A program made the position numbers and the translations under genes. The notes beneath the pieces are model-generated. The model saw only the letters and a program-made list of their open reading frames with translations. It did not search any database and was not told where the DNA came from. Positions 1 through 8,697 of a DNA stretch of 64,000 bases are shown here, piece after piece. Source of the DNA: Streptomyces sp. MST-110588 (GTDB lineage Bacteria > Actinomycetota > Actinomycetes > Streptomycetales > Streptomycetaceae); contig NZ_CP074380.1 of assembly GCF_022695595.1 (NCBI RefSeq), positions 7,344,501 through 7,408,500 on the forward strand, in the 5' to 3' direction. Position 1 is the stretch's first letter, and each line of letters opens with the position of its first letter.

Positions 1-1875
1 CAGCTTGCGGTGGCGTACGCGTACCTGCTCCGGCAGCGCCGCCAGCTCCCGCTCGCGCAGCTCCTCCTCGCTCGCCGCCGGGTGGTCCACCAGGCCCAGC
101 TCGTCCAGGGAGGGCAGGTTGGCCGTGCTGGCCGGGGCCAGCACCCGCTTCTTGTGGCCCTTGCCCCACAGCTTGCCCAGGCTCGGCACCGCCACGAAAC
201 CCTCGGCGATACCGGAGGCCAGACCGATCCGGGCCAGCGCACCGGCGTCCGCGTAGCAAAGGAACCGCGGATACCACTCGGGCAGGTACTTGGAGTTGGA
301 GCGGTAGAGGGCTTCGAGCTGCCACCACTTGGAGAAGAACAGCAGCAGCTTGCGCCAGACCTTGAGCACCGGACCGGCGCCGATCCGGGCACCTTCCTCG
401 AACGCGGACCGGAAGACCGCGAAGTTCAGGGAGATACGGCGTACCCCGAGCTGCCCGGCGTGCGCGCAGAGCTGGGCGACCATGTACTCCATGACGCCGT
501 TGGGCGCGCTGCGGTCGCGGCGCATCACGTCCAGCGAGATGCCGTCCTTGCCCCAGGGCACGAACGACAGCAGAGCGATCATGTTGCCCTTGCCGTCGAA
601 CGCCTCGGCCAGCAGGCAGTCGCCGTCCTGGGGGTCGCCGAGCCGGTCCAGCGCCATCGAGAAGCCGCGCTCGGTCTCGGTGTCGCGCCAGGCGTCGGCC
701 CGCTGGATGACCTCCTGCATCTCGGCGTCGGTCAGCTCCGCGTGCCGGCGTACCCGGAAGGTGGCCCCGCTGCGCTCGACCCGGTTGACGGCCTGGCGGG
801 TGACCCGCATCTCGCGGCCGTCCAGGTCGAAGTCCTTGACGTGCAGGATCGCCTCGTCACCGAGCTGCAGGGCGCCCAGGCCGCTGCGGGCGAACGCCTT
901 GGCGCCGTCCTCGCTGGCGCCCATGACGGCGGGCTGCCAGCCGTAGCGTCCGGCGACCTCCAGCCACGCCTCGATGGCCGGGGTCCACGCCTCCCGGTCA
1001 CCGACCGGGTCACCGCTGGCCAGGCAGACGCCGGCCTCCACGCGGTAGGTGACGGCGGCCTTGCCGCTGGGGGAGAAGACCACGGCCTTGTCGCGGCGGG
1101 TGGCGAAGTAGCCCAGCGAGTCCTGGCTGCCGTAGCGGGCGAGCAGCGCCCGGATACGGGCCTCCTCGTCACCGTGCAGCGCGGCCTCCATCCGCTGCGA
1201 GCGGAAGAGGGTGGCCGCCGCGTTCAGCAGCGCCAGCGCGCCCAGCAGACCCAGCACGGTCATGATCCAGTGCGGCGGGTGTCCGTCGAAGTTCCGGCCG
1301 CTGAGCAGCCCGCCGCAGACCCGGTTGGCGGCCCACAGCAGCCGGTTGCCGCCGCCGGCCTCCAGATCACCGGGGAAGAGGGAGACCAGCCCCCAGCCCA
1401 CGAGGATCGCCACGGCCGCTCCGCCGGCCAGCACCAGCGCGGCCCGCAGGAAGGCGCCGCGCCGGGTGATCGCGTAGAACTCGCGGTGCGAGACGACCAG
1501 CAGCACCAGCGCCGCCACGGCCAGGACCAGGGAGATGGAGAACTCCCAGTAGCCCCAGCCGAACAGCATCGCGTCCGTGATCGCCACCAGCACCATGTAG
1601 ACGACGACGAACCACAAGGCGACCCGCTTGCGGGCGGTCATCGCCGCCGCGAGCAGGAAGAGGAAGGCGGCGTACGCGAAGTTGGGCGGCACCGGAATCG
1701 TGAAGGTGCCCAGCCAGTAGGTCACCGGGTGCAAGGCGCGCCGCAGTGGCCCGAACAGCGCCGTAAGGGCGCAAAACAGCCCAAGAAGGCTGAAGAAGAT
1801 GGCGAAACCATTGGGAACGCGGCGGCGGAACCGCTCCCACGCCGTTATTTGATCCTGGTCCTGCACGGTGCTCAT
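1..1875 (-). CDS. LysX/MprF-type lysyl-phosphatidylglycerol synthase, 3' partial
   Basis: The frame is open from an ATG at 1875 to the window edge (625 codons, no stop). The first ~230 residues hold about six hydrophobic membrane segments. The rest is a cytosolic DUF2156/MprF C-terminal acyltransferase-like domain, including ASGDPVGDREAW, NFAVFRSAFEEG and SKYLPEWYPRF. MprF-type enzymes move an aminoacyl group, usually lysine, from tRNA to phosphatidylglycerol in the membrane, lowering envelope charge and resisting cationic peptides. The last visible residues, LPEQVRVRHRKL, look like the junction at which actinobacterial LysX continues into a lysyl-tRNA synthetase domain. The full gene may therefore be the bifunctional LysX form, but that half is outside the window. 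It starts 26 bases after the transpeptidase stop, so the two are probably co-transcribed. Family call firm, fusion inferred. Confidence 0.85.
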   Translation of the reverse strand, partial: MSTVQDQDQITAWERFRRRVPNGFAIFFSLLGLFCALTALFGPLRRALHPVTYWLGTFTIPVPPNFAYAAFLFLLAAAMTARKRVALWFVVVYMVLVAITDAMLFGWGYWEFSISLVLAVAALVLLVVSHREFYAITRRGAFLRAALVLAGGAAVAILVGWGLVSLFPGDLEAGGGNRLLWAANRVCGGLLSGRNFDGHPPHWIMTVLGLLGALALLNAAATLFRSQRMEAALHGDEEARIRALLARYGSQDSLGYFATRRDKAVVFSPSGKAAVTYRVEAGVCLASGDPVGDREAWTPAIEAWLEVAGRYGWQPAVMGASEDGAKAFARSGLGALQLGDEAILHVKDFDLDGREMRVTRQAVNRVERSGATFRVRRHAELTDAEMQEVIQRADAWRDTETERGFSMALDRLGDPQDGDCLLAEAFDGKGNMIALLSFVPWGKDGISLDVMRRDRSAPNGVMEYMVAQLCAHAGQLGVRRISLNFAVFRSAFEEGARIGAGPVLKVWRKLLLFFSKWWQLEALYRSNSKYLPEWYPRFLCYADAGALARIGLASGIAEGFVAVPSLGKLWGKGHKKRVLAPASTANLPSLDELGLVDHPAASEEELRERELAALPEQVRVRHRKL

Positions 1876-1901
1876 TCCGTCACATTAGGCTCTGTAGGGG
1901 G

Positions 1902-3191
1902 TTACCTGCTCGATGAAAGGGCGCTCTTCTGCTGCCACTGGGACCAGTCGACCATCCAGTCCCCGAGCCCGTTGTTCGCCTCGGCCTTCCCTCGTATGGA
2001 GGAACCGGACACCTCGAAGGGATCGCCGACGCGGACCTTGGCGTAGAGCCAGTCGGCGTCCGCGTCGGTCAGGCCGACACACCCGGAGCTGTTGTTGATC
2101 TTTCCTACCTTGTCTGAGTTCCAGGGCGCGGCGTGTGCGTACGTCCCGGAGTCGGTGAGCTTCATCGAGTCGCGGACCATCTTGTCGTAAAAATTGCTCA
2201 GGCCCACCGTCTCGGACTTCATGTTGATCGTGCCCTCCTTCGCCAGCAGCGGGAAAGTGCCCGTCCAGGTGGAGTGCTCGGAGTCCGGCTTCCCCGCCGA
2301 GACCGGCAGCCGCTTGATCTCCTTGCCGTCCTGGAGGAAGCTGAGCTGCTTGCTGTCCAGGTCGACCTTGATCACCTGGTGGGAGCCGATGGAGAAGTTC
2401 AGGTCGTAGTCCTTGGCGAAGTAACGGCCGCCCCCGGAGTCCACACCGTCCAGCTCGGCACGCAGGGAGACCTTCGTGCCCGCCTTCCAGTACTCCTTAG
2501 GCCGCCAGTCCACCCGGTCCTTGCCGGACCGGTCCTTCACCCAGCCCCAGGACCCGGTCGTGTTGTTGTCGGTGGTCACCTTGAGCTGCTTCTCCACCGC
2601 GGCCTTGTCCGTCACGGGGAAGTCGAAGGTGATCGCCACGGGCTGGGCCACGCCGACGACGGCGCCCTGCGAGCTCGGGTTGAGCGCCAGCTTGTTGAGC
2701 TTGTCCGCCTTGGCGGTGGTCACGGACTCCTTGATCTCGCCCGCCTTGCCGTCCCGGTCCTTGGTCCTGCCCACCACCGAGTACTTGGTGTCCGGCCGGG
2801 TCTTCTGGCTGGAGGACCACGAGCGGCCGTCGTGATCAAGATCACCCGGCAGCCGGCGGCCCTTGGAGTCGGTGACGGTCACCTCGGTGAACGTGCCGCC
2901 GAAAGCACTGACCTTGAGCCGGTCGCCCGCCTTGACGCCCTTGGTGCCGCGTACGGCGCTCAGCTCCACCTTCACCGGATTCCCCGGGGCCGCCTTCTCG
3001 GTCGCGTCGTCGTCACCGCAGGCTGTCAGCGCCCCGATGCCGATCAGGGGCATCAGCGCGAGAGCGGCACGTACGGAGCGGGAGCGCCGGGAGCGGCGGG
3101 AGGGGGCGGCTGGCTCATGGGTGTGCTTTCCGTCGGTGGTGACCGGCGTCGCCGGTACCTGAAGGTGGTCGGCCGCTAAGACGGAAATCAC
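1902..3191 (-). CDS. L,D-transpeptidase lipoprotein with Ig-like repeats
   Basis: Secreted peptidoglycan cross-linking enzyme that would make 3-3 cross-links or attach proteins outside the membrane. A basic stretch (SRRSRRSRS) precedes a hydrophobic helix ending in the lipobox GALTAC, so Cys58 would be lipidated. Two Ig-like domains follow (about residues 65-260), then a YkuD catalytic domain. The signature is HAAPW...SSGCVGL, with the nucleophile near Cys371. The start is uncertain. GTG at 3191 is the nearest in-frame start upstream of the signal, but it gives an unusually long 40-residue n-region and its ribosome-binding site is weak. With this start the fifth codon is TTA (3177-3179), which in Streptomyces would require bldA tRNA. 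An out-of-frame ATG at 3119 has a better SD but reads only 21 codons. Confidence 0.88.
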   Translation of the reverse strand: MISVLAADHLQVPATPVTTDGKHTHEPAAPSRRSRRSRSVRAALALMPLIGIGALTACGDDDATEKAAPGNPVKVELSAVRGTKGVKAGDRLKVSAFGGTFTEVTVTDSKGRRLPGDLDHDGRSWSSSQKTRPDTKYSVVGRTKDRDGKAGEIKESVTTAKADKLNKLALNPSSQGAVVGVAQPVAITFDFPVTDKAAVEKQLKVTTDNNTTGSWGWVKDRSGKDRVDWRPKEYWKAGTKVSLRAELDGVDSGGGRYFAKDYDLNFSIGSHQVIKVDLDSKQLSFLQDGKEIKRLPVSAGKPDSEHSTWTGTFPLLAKEGTINMKSETVGLSNFYDKMVRDSMKLTDSGTYAHAAPWNSDKVGKINNSSGCVGLTDADADWLYAKVRVGDPFEVSGSSIRGKAEANNGLGDWMVDWSQWQQKSALSSSR

Positions 3192-3628
3192 CCCGGACCC
3201 GTTGCGTTGCGTGACGTGATCCACGCCACCTCGCGCCGCCGGCCGGGCGCCCGGCCGCTCGCCGCGTTTCCCGGGTGCGCCGCTTGCCGTACGGGCGCGC
3301 CGCCGGCCGTACTGTTCGCGTACCGCTTCCCGTACGGAGGCCGGGCCGGACGGCGGGAGGCGGACCCGGCCCGCGCCGCCGACGCCCACCCCTGGCGGCC
3401 CTCCGCCCGGCGTGCGGCGGTGCGCCCTCCTCGCCCGGGCCCTGGTACGCGAAGGGAGCGGGGGCCCCGCGTCTACCCGGAGAGGGAGTGCCGGGAGCCG
3501 GGTACGCAGCGGTGACCCGCAGTGATCACCCGTATGGGCCACCTGGAGACGAACCGGATAAAGGCCGAAATAAGCGAAACTGGCCGCCCCTTGCCGTCCC
3601 CGTCCGGCAGCGATCGAGGAGGCTCGTC
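3192..3628. other. Divergent intergenic region, no gene supported
   Basis: About 440 bases separate the L,D-transpeptidase gene (leftward) from the small membrane protein gene (rightward). The open frames here are arginine/proline-rich readings of GC-rich DNA without a start/SD combination or recognisable protein. It presumably carries promoters for both directions. The less GC-rich stretch at about 3540-3600, just before the small gene, is the likeliest promoter for it, but I cannot assign -10/-35 boxes with confidence. Confidence 0.5.
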
Positions 3629-3823
3629 ATGGCTATTTCGATTTCCGTCATCGTCTTGCTCGTGATCCTGACCGCCGTCTTCCTGCGCAGCGGAAGACTG
3701 AAGGTCTCACACGCCCTGGTGTGCATGATGCTCGGCTTCTACCTGGCGGGCAGCAGCCTCGCCCCAAACATCCACGACGGGCTGGCCGGCGCCGCCGACG
3801 TCGTCAGCAGCGTGCGGCCGTGA
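3629..3823 (+). CDS. Small conserved membrane protein, 64 aa
   Basis: ATG at 3629 is preceded by an excellent ribosome-binding site (GAGGAGG, six bases upstream), which decides this start over the longer open frame. The 64-residue product has one clear membrane helix at residues 4-18 (ISVIVLLVILTAVFL), a short RSGRLKVSHA linker, and a second hydrophobic stretch (ALVCMMLGFYLAGSSLAP) running into a short amphipathic tail. Proteins of this size and pattern are common in Streptomyces genomes without a known function, and I do not assign one. It stands alone, with the convergent phosphodiester glycosidase gene beyond a strong palindrome. Confidence 0.8.
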   Translation: MAISISVIVLLVILTAVFLRSGRLKVSHALVCMMLGFYLAGSSLAPNIHDGLAGAADVVSSVRP

Positions 3824-3860
3824 CCGCGGCGCCGCCGCCCGCCCGGCGCGCCGACGCCCG

Positions 3861-3878
3861 CTGACGGGCGCCCGTCAG
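3861..3878. terminator. Perfect 18-bp palindrome, probable bidirectional terminator
   Basis: The half-site CTGACGGGC is followed immediately by its exact reverse complement, between two convergent genes (stop at 3823 and stop at 3898). No U-tract is present, which is usual for Streptomyces hairpin terminators. The position fits transcription ending from both sides. Confidence 0.55.
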
Positions 3879-3897
3879 CCCTGCCGGCGCGGGCGCC

Positions 3898-5181
3898 TCA
3901 CCTGCGGGAGAAGATCCCCACCGCGTTGGGCACCGGCCGCTCGGCGCCGTCCGAGGGATGGTTGCGCACGGTCGACCCCGGGCTGCCCGGCTCCCGGGTG
4001 ACCAGGGTGGAGGATCCGCCGCCGTCCAGGTTGAGTGCGTCCTCGGCCCCCAGCCGGTCCATCAGCTCGGCCAGTTCACGTACCGTCATCCCGGCGTTTC
4101 CCGCCGCGCCGTCCAGCGCGAGCAGATACAGCACATGACCGCCCTCCCCGATGCCCGCGGAGGTCCGGACGGCCGCGGTGACGGTGTCCAGGCCCGCCAG
4201 CGGCTCCTGGTTCCGTACGATCGGGAAGCCGCCGACCGCGAAGCGCAGCGGCACCGCCCGCCGGGAGACCAGCCGGTAGCCGACCCCCACCGGGTCGCCG
4301 GGGCTCAGCTTGCGCAACTGCCGGGCACCCTCCTCCCGCCCCACCAGGACCACCGTCCCCTTGGCCACCCCGCCCCGGCCGGGCACCCGGGCGACGCCCA
4401 CCACCTTGCCCCGGCGCACCGTGACCTCGTACGTCTCCTGGCTGCAGGGCGCGGCCCGGTCGGTGTCCGTCCCGCAGGTCGCCCGGACGCGCGAGGTGGG
4501 GCCCCACAGCGGCGTGTACGCGCCGATGCCGTTCACCGGCAGCGCGTACTGGTTCAGGCCGCGCAGCGGCAGCGTGCCGTCGGGGGTCCGGGCGGTGCCC
4601 CTGAGGGACAGCCGGTCCAGCCGCGCACGGCGGTCGTAGCCGACGCCCAGTACGTCCTCGGTGGTGGTCGTGGGCGGCAGCGCCGGACCGAAGCGCTGGC
4701 CGTCGGGCACCGCGGCCTTCAGGGTCCGGCCCGAGGCGATCGCGGGGCCGACGGGGGCGCCGGTGGCCTCCACCCCGGGGTGCTGGACCTCGGTGATGTT
4801 GAAGAAGTCCCCGTTGACGGCGCCCACCGCGCCCCGCCCGTCCGCCAGCCGGGAGACCGGGGCACGGGCCCCGACCGCGCCCGGATACAGCAGGTCCGCC
4901 GAGACGCCGGGCTCGGCCAGATCGACCGTCAGCAGATGCGCGCGGGCCACGCCGCGCGAGACCGGGACCCGTACGTCGCGGTACTCCACCCCGGGTGCGA
5001 GGGGCGCGGCCCTCCCCAGGGCCGGGGCCTTGCCGGTGGCGGTCGCCGTGGTGTGCGCGGTCGCGGTGGCCGGTGGTCCGGCGGCCACCGCGCCGCCGGC
5101 CAGTACCGACCACGCCGCCAGCACCGTCGCCGTCGCGCGCATACGACCGAATCGTTTCTTCACGATCCCCCCAGACGTCAC
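3898..5181 (-). CDS. Secreted phosphodiester glycosidase family (NAGPA/DUF2233) protein
   Basis: 427 residues. A signal peptide occupies roughly residues 8-40 (KKRFGRM... then an alanine-rich hydrophobic stretch), so the protein is exported. The body is an NAGPA-type domain with the family landmarks GAVNGDFFN (about residue 125), LYLLALDGAAG and DALNLDGGGSSTLV near the C-terminus, ending in PNAVGIF. The human relative removes GlcNAc from phosphodiester-linked sugar; in bacteria these proteins are thought to act on cell-wall or exopolysaccharide phosphodiesters. The native substrate here is unknown. Two in-frame GTG starts are possible (5181 and 5163); the second follows GGGGGG closely. It diverges from the next gene across only 48 bases, so both promoters must be packed there. 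Confidence 0.85.
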   Translation of the reverse strand: MTSGGIVKKRFGRMRATATVLAAWSVLAGGAVAAGPPATATAHTTATATGKAPALGRAAPLAPGVEYRDVRVPVSRGVARAHLLTVDLAEPGVSADLLYPGAVGARAPVSRLADGRGAVGAVNGDFFNITEVQHPGVEATGAPVGPAIASGRTLKAAVPDGQRFGPALPPTTTTEDVLGVGYDRRARLDRLSLRGTARTPDGTLPLRGLNQYALPVNGIGAYTPLWGPTSRVRATCGTDTDRAAPCSQETYEVTVRRGKVVGVARVPGRGGVAKGTVVLVGREEGARQLRKLSPGDPVGVGYRLVSRRAVPLRFAVGGFPIVRNQEPLAGLDTVTAAVRTSAGIGEGGHVLYLLALDGAAGNAGMTVRELAELMDRLGAEDALNLDGGGSSTLVTREPGSPGSTVRNHPSDGAERPVPNAVGIFSRR

Positions 5182-5229
5182 GCCAACTGTCCCACGGGCA
5201 CGAGAAACCCACTATGACCCGGAGATGCC

Positions 5230-6144
5230 ATGAATCCGTACACCCGACGCACGGCCGTCGTGTCGCTGACCGCCGCACTGGCCGCAGGGCTCACCACGTC
5301 CGCCGCCGCCCGGTCCCGGTCCGCGGGCCGGGGAGCCGCTCCCGCCGGCCCGGCTCCCCGTGATGCCCGGCAGGCGTACGGGCCTGCGGTGGCGCCCGCC
5401 CCGCTGGAGCGCGCCCACGCCCACAACGACTACGCACACCGCCGCCCGCTCCTGGACGCGCTCTCCCACGGCTTCGGCAGCGTCGAGGCGGACATCTGGC
5501 TGGTCGAGGGCCGGCTCCTGGTCGGCCACGAGGAATCCGACCTCGACCGTGACCGGACGCTGGAATCCCTCTACCTCGACCCGCTGCGCATGCGCGTGCG
5601 TGCCAACGGCGGGCAGGTCTACGCCGGCCATCCGCTCCCGCTCCAGTTGCTGATCGACATCAAGAACTCCGGTGCGTCCGCCTACCGCGAGCTCGCCCGC
5701 CGACTGCTGCCCTACCGGGAGATGCTCAGCGTCAGCGACCACGGCCGGGTCCGTACGGGTGCGGTCACCGCCGTCGTCTCCGGCGACCGCGCCGCCCGGC
5801 CGCCCCTGGAGGCCGAGCAGGTCCGCCACGCCTTTTACGACGGTCGGCTCGGCGACCTGGGAACCCCGGCCCCCGCCTCCCTGATACCGCTGGTCTCCGG
5901 CAGTTGGGAGGAGAGCTTTACCTGGCGCGGCCACGGGCCGATGCCGGCCGGCGAGCGGGCCGCGCTGCGGCGCATCGTGGCCGCCGCGCACGCCGAGCAC
6001 CGTCGGGTCCGTTTCTGGGCGACGCCGGACCGGCCGGGGGCCGCCCGCGAGGCGGTGTGGCGCGAACTGCTCGCCGCCGGGGTGGACCACCTCAATACGG
6101 ACGACCTGGCCGGCCTCGAACGCTTTCTGCGGGCCGCCGGCTGA
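5230..6144 (+). CDS. Secreted PI-PLC/glycerophosphodiester phosphodiesterase-like protein
   Basis: 304 residues with a signal sequence (MNPYTRRTAVVSLTAALAAG, then Ala-rich) and a TIM-barrel phosphodiesterase-like domain. The opening motif AHAHNDYAHRRPLLDAL, followed by GSVEADIWLVEGRLLVGHE, is typical of the extracellular family annotated as phosphatidylinositol-specific phospholipase C/glycerophosphodiester phosphodiesterase. The paired His residues and the Glu-Ala-Asp acids are the expected catalytic and metal ligands. QLLIDIKNSG and the closing HLNTDDLAGLERFL complete the fold. Substrate is not deducible; head-group hydrolysis of phospholipids or teichoic-acid-type phosphodiesters is plausible. 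Divergent neighbour of another predicted phosphodiester enzyme, suggesting a shared role in phosphate or cell-wall polymer scavenging (inference). Confidence 0.83.
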   Translation: MNPYTRRTAVVSLTAALAAGLTTSAAARSRSAGRGAAPAGPAPRDARQAYGPAVAPAPLERAHAHNDYAHRRPLLDALSHGFGSVEADIWLVEGRLLVGHEESDLDRDRTLESLYLDPLRMRVRANGGQVYAGHPLPLQLLIDIKNSGASAYRELARRLLPYREMLSVSDHGRVRTGAVTAVVSGDRAARPPLEAEQVRHAFYDGRLGDLGTPAPASLIPLVSGSWEESFTWRGHGPMPAGERAALRRIVAAAHAEHRRVRFWATPDRPGAAREAVWRELLAAGVDHLNTDDLAGLERFLRAAG

Positions 6145-6156
6145 CCTCCGGCCCTG

Positions 6157-6191
6157 CCGTCGCCGCCGCGGACCCGGTCCGGCGGTGACGG
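6157..6191. terminator. Long stem-loop between convergent genes
   Basis: CCGTCGCCGCCG at 6157-6168 pairs with CGGCGGTGACGG at 6180-6191 apart from one mismatch. An inner GGACC/GGTCC pairing extends the stem. It lies between the phosphodiesterase stop (6144) and the amidase stop (6202), so it probably terminates both transcripts. Confidence 0.6.
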
Positions 6192-6201
6192 TGAGGCGAG
6201 G

Positions 6202-6822
6202 TCAGGGCGCCGCGGCGACCAGCTTCATGTAGTACGCCCAGTCCCAGTAGTCACCGGGATCGGTGTGGTCGGTCCCGGGGACCTCGGCATGGCCGATGAT
6301 GTGCCGGCGGTCCTTGGGAATGCCGTAGCGGTCGCAGACGGCGGCGGTCAGCCGGGCCGACTGCCGGTAGAGCGCCTCGGTGAACCAGGCGGGATCGTCC
6401 ACCCACCCTTCGTGCTCGATGCCCACGCTGCGGGTGTTGCGGTCCCAGTTCCCGGCGTGCCAGGCGATGTCCTGCTCCCGTACGCACTGGCCGATGTAGC
6501 CGTCCCTGGACCGTAGGACGTAGTGCGCGGAGACCTTCTTGGCGGGGTTCTGGAAGATCCTTACGGTGTCGGCGTAGGTCTCCTGTGTCACATGCAGCAC
6601 GACCAGTTGGACGGGGTAGCCCGCCGGGCGGTCGGCGGCGGTGTAGTTGGCCGGGCTGGCGGGCGTCCAGTGGACCGGGGGATAGGCGGCGTGTGCGGAT
6701 GCGTGGGCACCGGTCGCGCCGAGGGGGGTCAGGGCGGTGGCCGTCGCGGCGGCGCCCGTGAGCAGAGCGCGCCGGGAAGGGAGGGATCTCGCGGGCGTCA
6801 TGGGGGGCGTTGGGTGCTCCAT
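6202..6822 (-). CDS. N-acetylmuramoyl-L-alanine amidase, Tat-exported
   Basis: 206 residues. The N-terminus carries a Tat signal (PSRRALLTGAAATATAL) followed by a cleavable Ala-rich region, so the enzyme should be exported folded. The remainder is an amidase_2/PGRP-type zinc amidase that cuts the bond between N-acetylmuramic acid and L-alanine of the peptide stem. Visible landmarks are VVLHVTQETYADTVRIFQNP with a candidate zinc His, SAHYVLRSRDGYIGQ, WHAGNWDRNTRSVGIEHEG, and IIGHAEVPGTDHTDPG with further ligand residues. The ATG has GGAGA upstream (AGGAGATCGGC). Length and architecture match stand-alone Streptomyces amidases used in wall turnover. Confidence 0.92.
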   Translation of the reverse strand: MEHPTPPMTPARSLPSRRALLTGAAATATALTPLGATGAHASAHAAYPPVHWTPASPANYTAADRPAGYPVQLVVLHVTQETYADTVRIFQNPAKKVSAHYVLRSRDGYIGQCVREQDIAWHAGNWDRNTRSVGIEHEGWVDDPAWFTEALYRQSARLTAAVCDRYGIPKDRRHIIGHAEVPGTDHTDPGDYWDWAYYMKLVAAAP

Positions 6823-7147
6823 GCCGATCTCCTGCCGTGGACCGAGGGGTGGGGCCCAGAGGGGGGCCGAGGGGGTGGGCCGAGGGTGGCCATGGGTGGG
6901 CGAGCGAGCGCGAGCCCGGTAGCGGGCGACGCGTACATGCCATGTATGGCGTCGCGTTCATGATGGGTAACCCGATGCCCCCTGCCAAGGGCATGGGCCG
7001 CCTGTCATTGGTCCGGCCAAAGACGCCCGGTCACGGTGACGGCTGCCGCCGTCCCGCCCCCGCTCGCTCGGCGGGGAGGGGACAGCGGCAGTGCGAGACG
7101 GGGTGGGAAGGCGCGCGGCGCACAAGGCGGCGCGGAGGTGCCGCCCG
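6823..7147. other. Intergenic region, no gene supported
   Basis: 325 bases between the amidase start and the downstream end of the encapsulin gene. It includes an imperfect hairpin (ATGCCC...GGGCAT near 6973-6993) that could end the encapsulin transcript. CTGTCATTGGTCC at about 7001-7013 recurs upstream of the YceI gene at 18393-18405. No credible coding sequence. Confidence 0.45.
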
Positions 7148-8562
7148 TCAGTGGCCGATCTCCACGTCCTCCAAGATGCCCAGCGCGTCGGGGACCAGCA
7201 CCGCCGCCGAATAGTAGGCGCTGACCAGGTAGTTGATGACGGCCTGTTCGTTGATGCCCATGAAGCGGACGGACAGGCCGGGCCGGTACTCGTCCGGGAT
7301 GCCCGTCTGGTGCAGGCCGACCACGCCCTGGTTCTCCTCCCCGACGCGCAGCGCCAGCACCGAACTGGTCTGGTCGGGGTTGACCGGGATCTTGTTGCAG
7401 GGCAGCAGCGGGATGCCGCGCCAGGCCCGTACGGCCGTACCGCCGATCTCCGTCCCCGTCGGGTAGATGCCGCGGGCGTTCCACTCCCGGCCGATGGCGG
7501 CGATGGTGCGGGGATGGGCCAGCAGGAACTGGGTCTTGCGGCGCCGCGAGATCAGCTCGTCGAGGTCGTCGGGGGTGGGCGGCCCGCTGCGGGTGTGGAT
7601 CCGCTGTCGCAGGTCGGCGTTGTGCAGCAGTCCGAACTCGCGGTTGTTGATCATCTCGTGTTCCTGGCGCTCGCGCAGCGCCTCGATGGTCAGCCGCAAC
7701 TGCTGGTCGAGCTGGTTCATCGGGTCGTTGTAGAGATCCGCGACCCGGGTGTGGATCTTCAGCACGGTCTGGGCGACGCTCAGTTCGTACTCGCGCGGCG
7801 CGAGGTCGTAGTCGACGAAGGTGCCGGGCAGCGCGGGCTCGCCGATGTGGCCGGAGACCACGTCGATGGCCGCCTCGCCGTGTTTGTTCTGCGGGGGATA
7901 CGCGCCGTACGGTAGCCCTCGATGTGGTCGCGCAGGGCCGGCGAACGGCCCGCGACCTCCTGGTAGTCGGCGTGGGACAGGGACAGGACCGTCACCCGGG
8001 TGACGGCCTTGACGGAGTGCGTCCAGATCCCGTCCGGCGTCAGCATCGACGTCTCGCCGAGGTGGTCACCGTCGGCCAGCACCCCCAGAACCGTTTCGTC
8101 GCCGTACTTGCCCAAGCCGATCCGGTCCAGCTTGCCGTGCGCGATCAGGATGACCCGGTCGGCCGGCTGTCCCCTCTCGACGAGCACGTCGCCCGGCGCG
8201 TACTCCTGCTGGACGAAGCGGCCGGCCAGCGCCTCCAGCGTCGCGGTGTCCTCGAAGGAGCGCAGCGGCGCCATCTCTCGCAACTCGGCCGGGATGACCC
8301 GTACCTCGGCTCCCGTGGAGGTGAACTCCACCCTGCCGTCACCGAGGGTGTGGGTCAGACGCCGGTTGACGCGGTACGTACCGCCGGAGACCTCCACCCA
8401 GGGCAGCACACGCAGCAGCCAGCGGGAGGAGATGCCCTGCATCTGCGGTGCGGTCTTGGTGGTGGTCGCCAGATTGCGGGCCGCCGCCGTGCCGAGGGAC
8501 GAGGGGTCGTGTACGTCAACCGGTGCGCCGGAGGCGGACGTCGGGTCCACGGGCGTGGTCAT
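7148..8562 (-). CDS. Family 2B (EshA-like) encapsulin shell protein, frame disrupted
   Basis: Start ATG 8562 is set by GTGAGGA just upstream. The first ~215 codons read as the EshA N-arm ([20 protein letters not shown]), then a cyclic-nucleotide-binding-like insertion ([20 protein letters not shown]...[10 protein letters not shown]). The frame is then lost at a GGG at 7916-7918 and resumes one frame over ([20 protein letters not shown]). It continues through the HK97-type shell domain ([20 protein letters not shown] ... [20 protein letters not shown]) to the stop. Adding one G gives exactly 472 codons including stop, matching the neighbouring paralogue, so the break is a single missing base. 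Family 2B proteins assemble into protein nanocompartments. Whether this copy is dead or mis-sequenced cannot be told from here. Confidence 0.88.
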
Positions 8563-8697
8563 GGAAATCCTCACCTGTTCCTGTCGTTCCTGTACGCGTC
8601 GGAGCGGGGCGGGGGTACTCCGGCGTCACCGCAACGTTTCGCCACCCGCTACCCGGTGCCATGACCGGCCGTCATCGGCAGTGGCCATGAACGGACG

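Noticed and set aside
10..2046. 678-codon plus-strand open frame
   Set aside because: Antisense to the LysX-like membrane protein; sequence is His/Gln/Arg-rich low complexity typical of GC-rich shadow frames.
7001..7013. Second dre-like site near the encapsulin end
   Set aside because: Only CTGTCATTGGTCC is shared with 18393; the symmetrical half is missing and it lies downstream, not upstream, of the gene.
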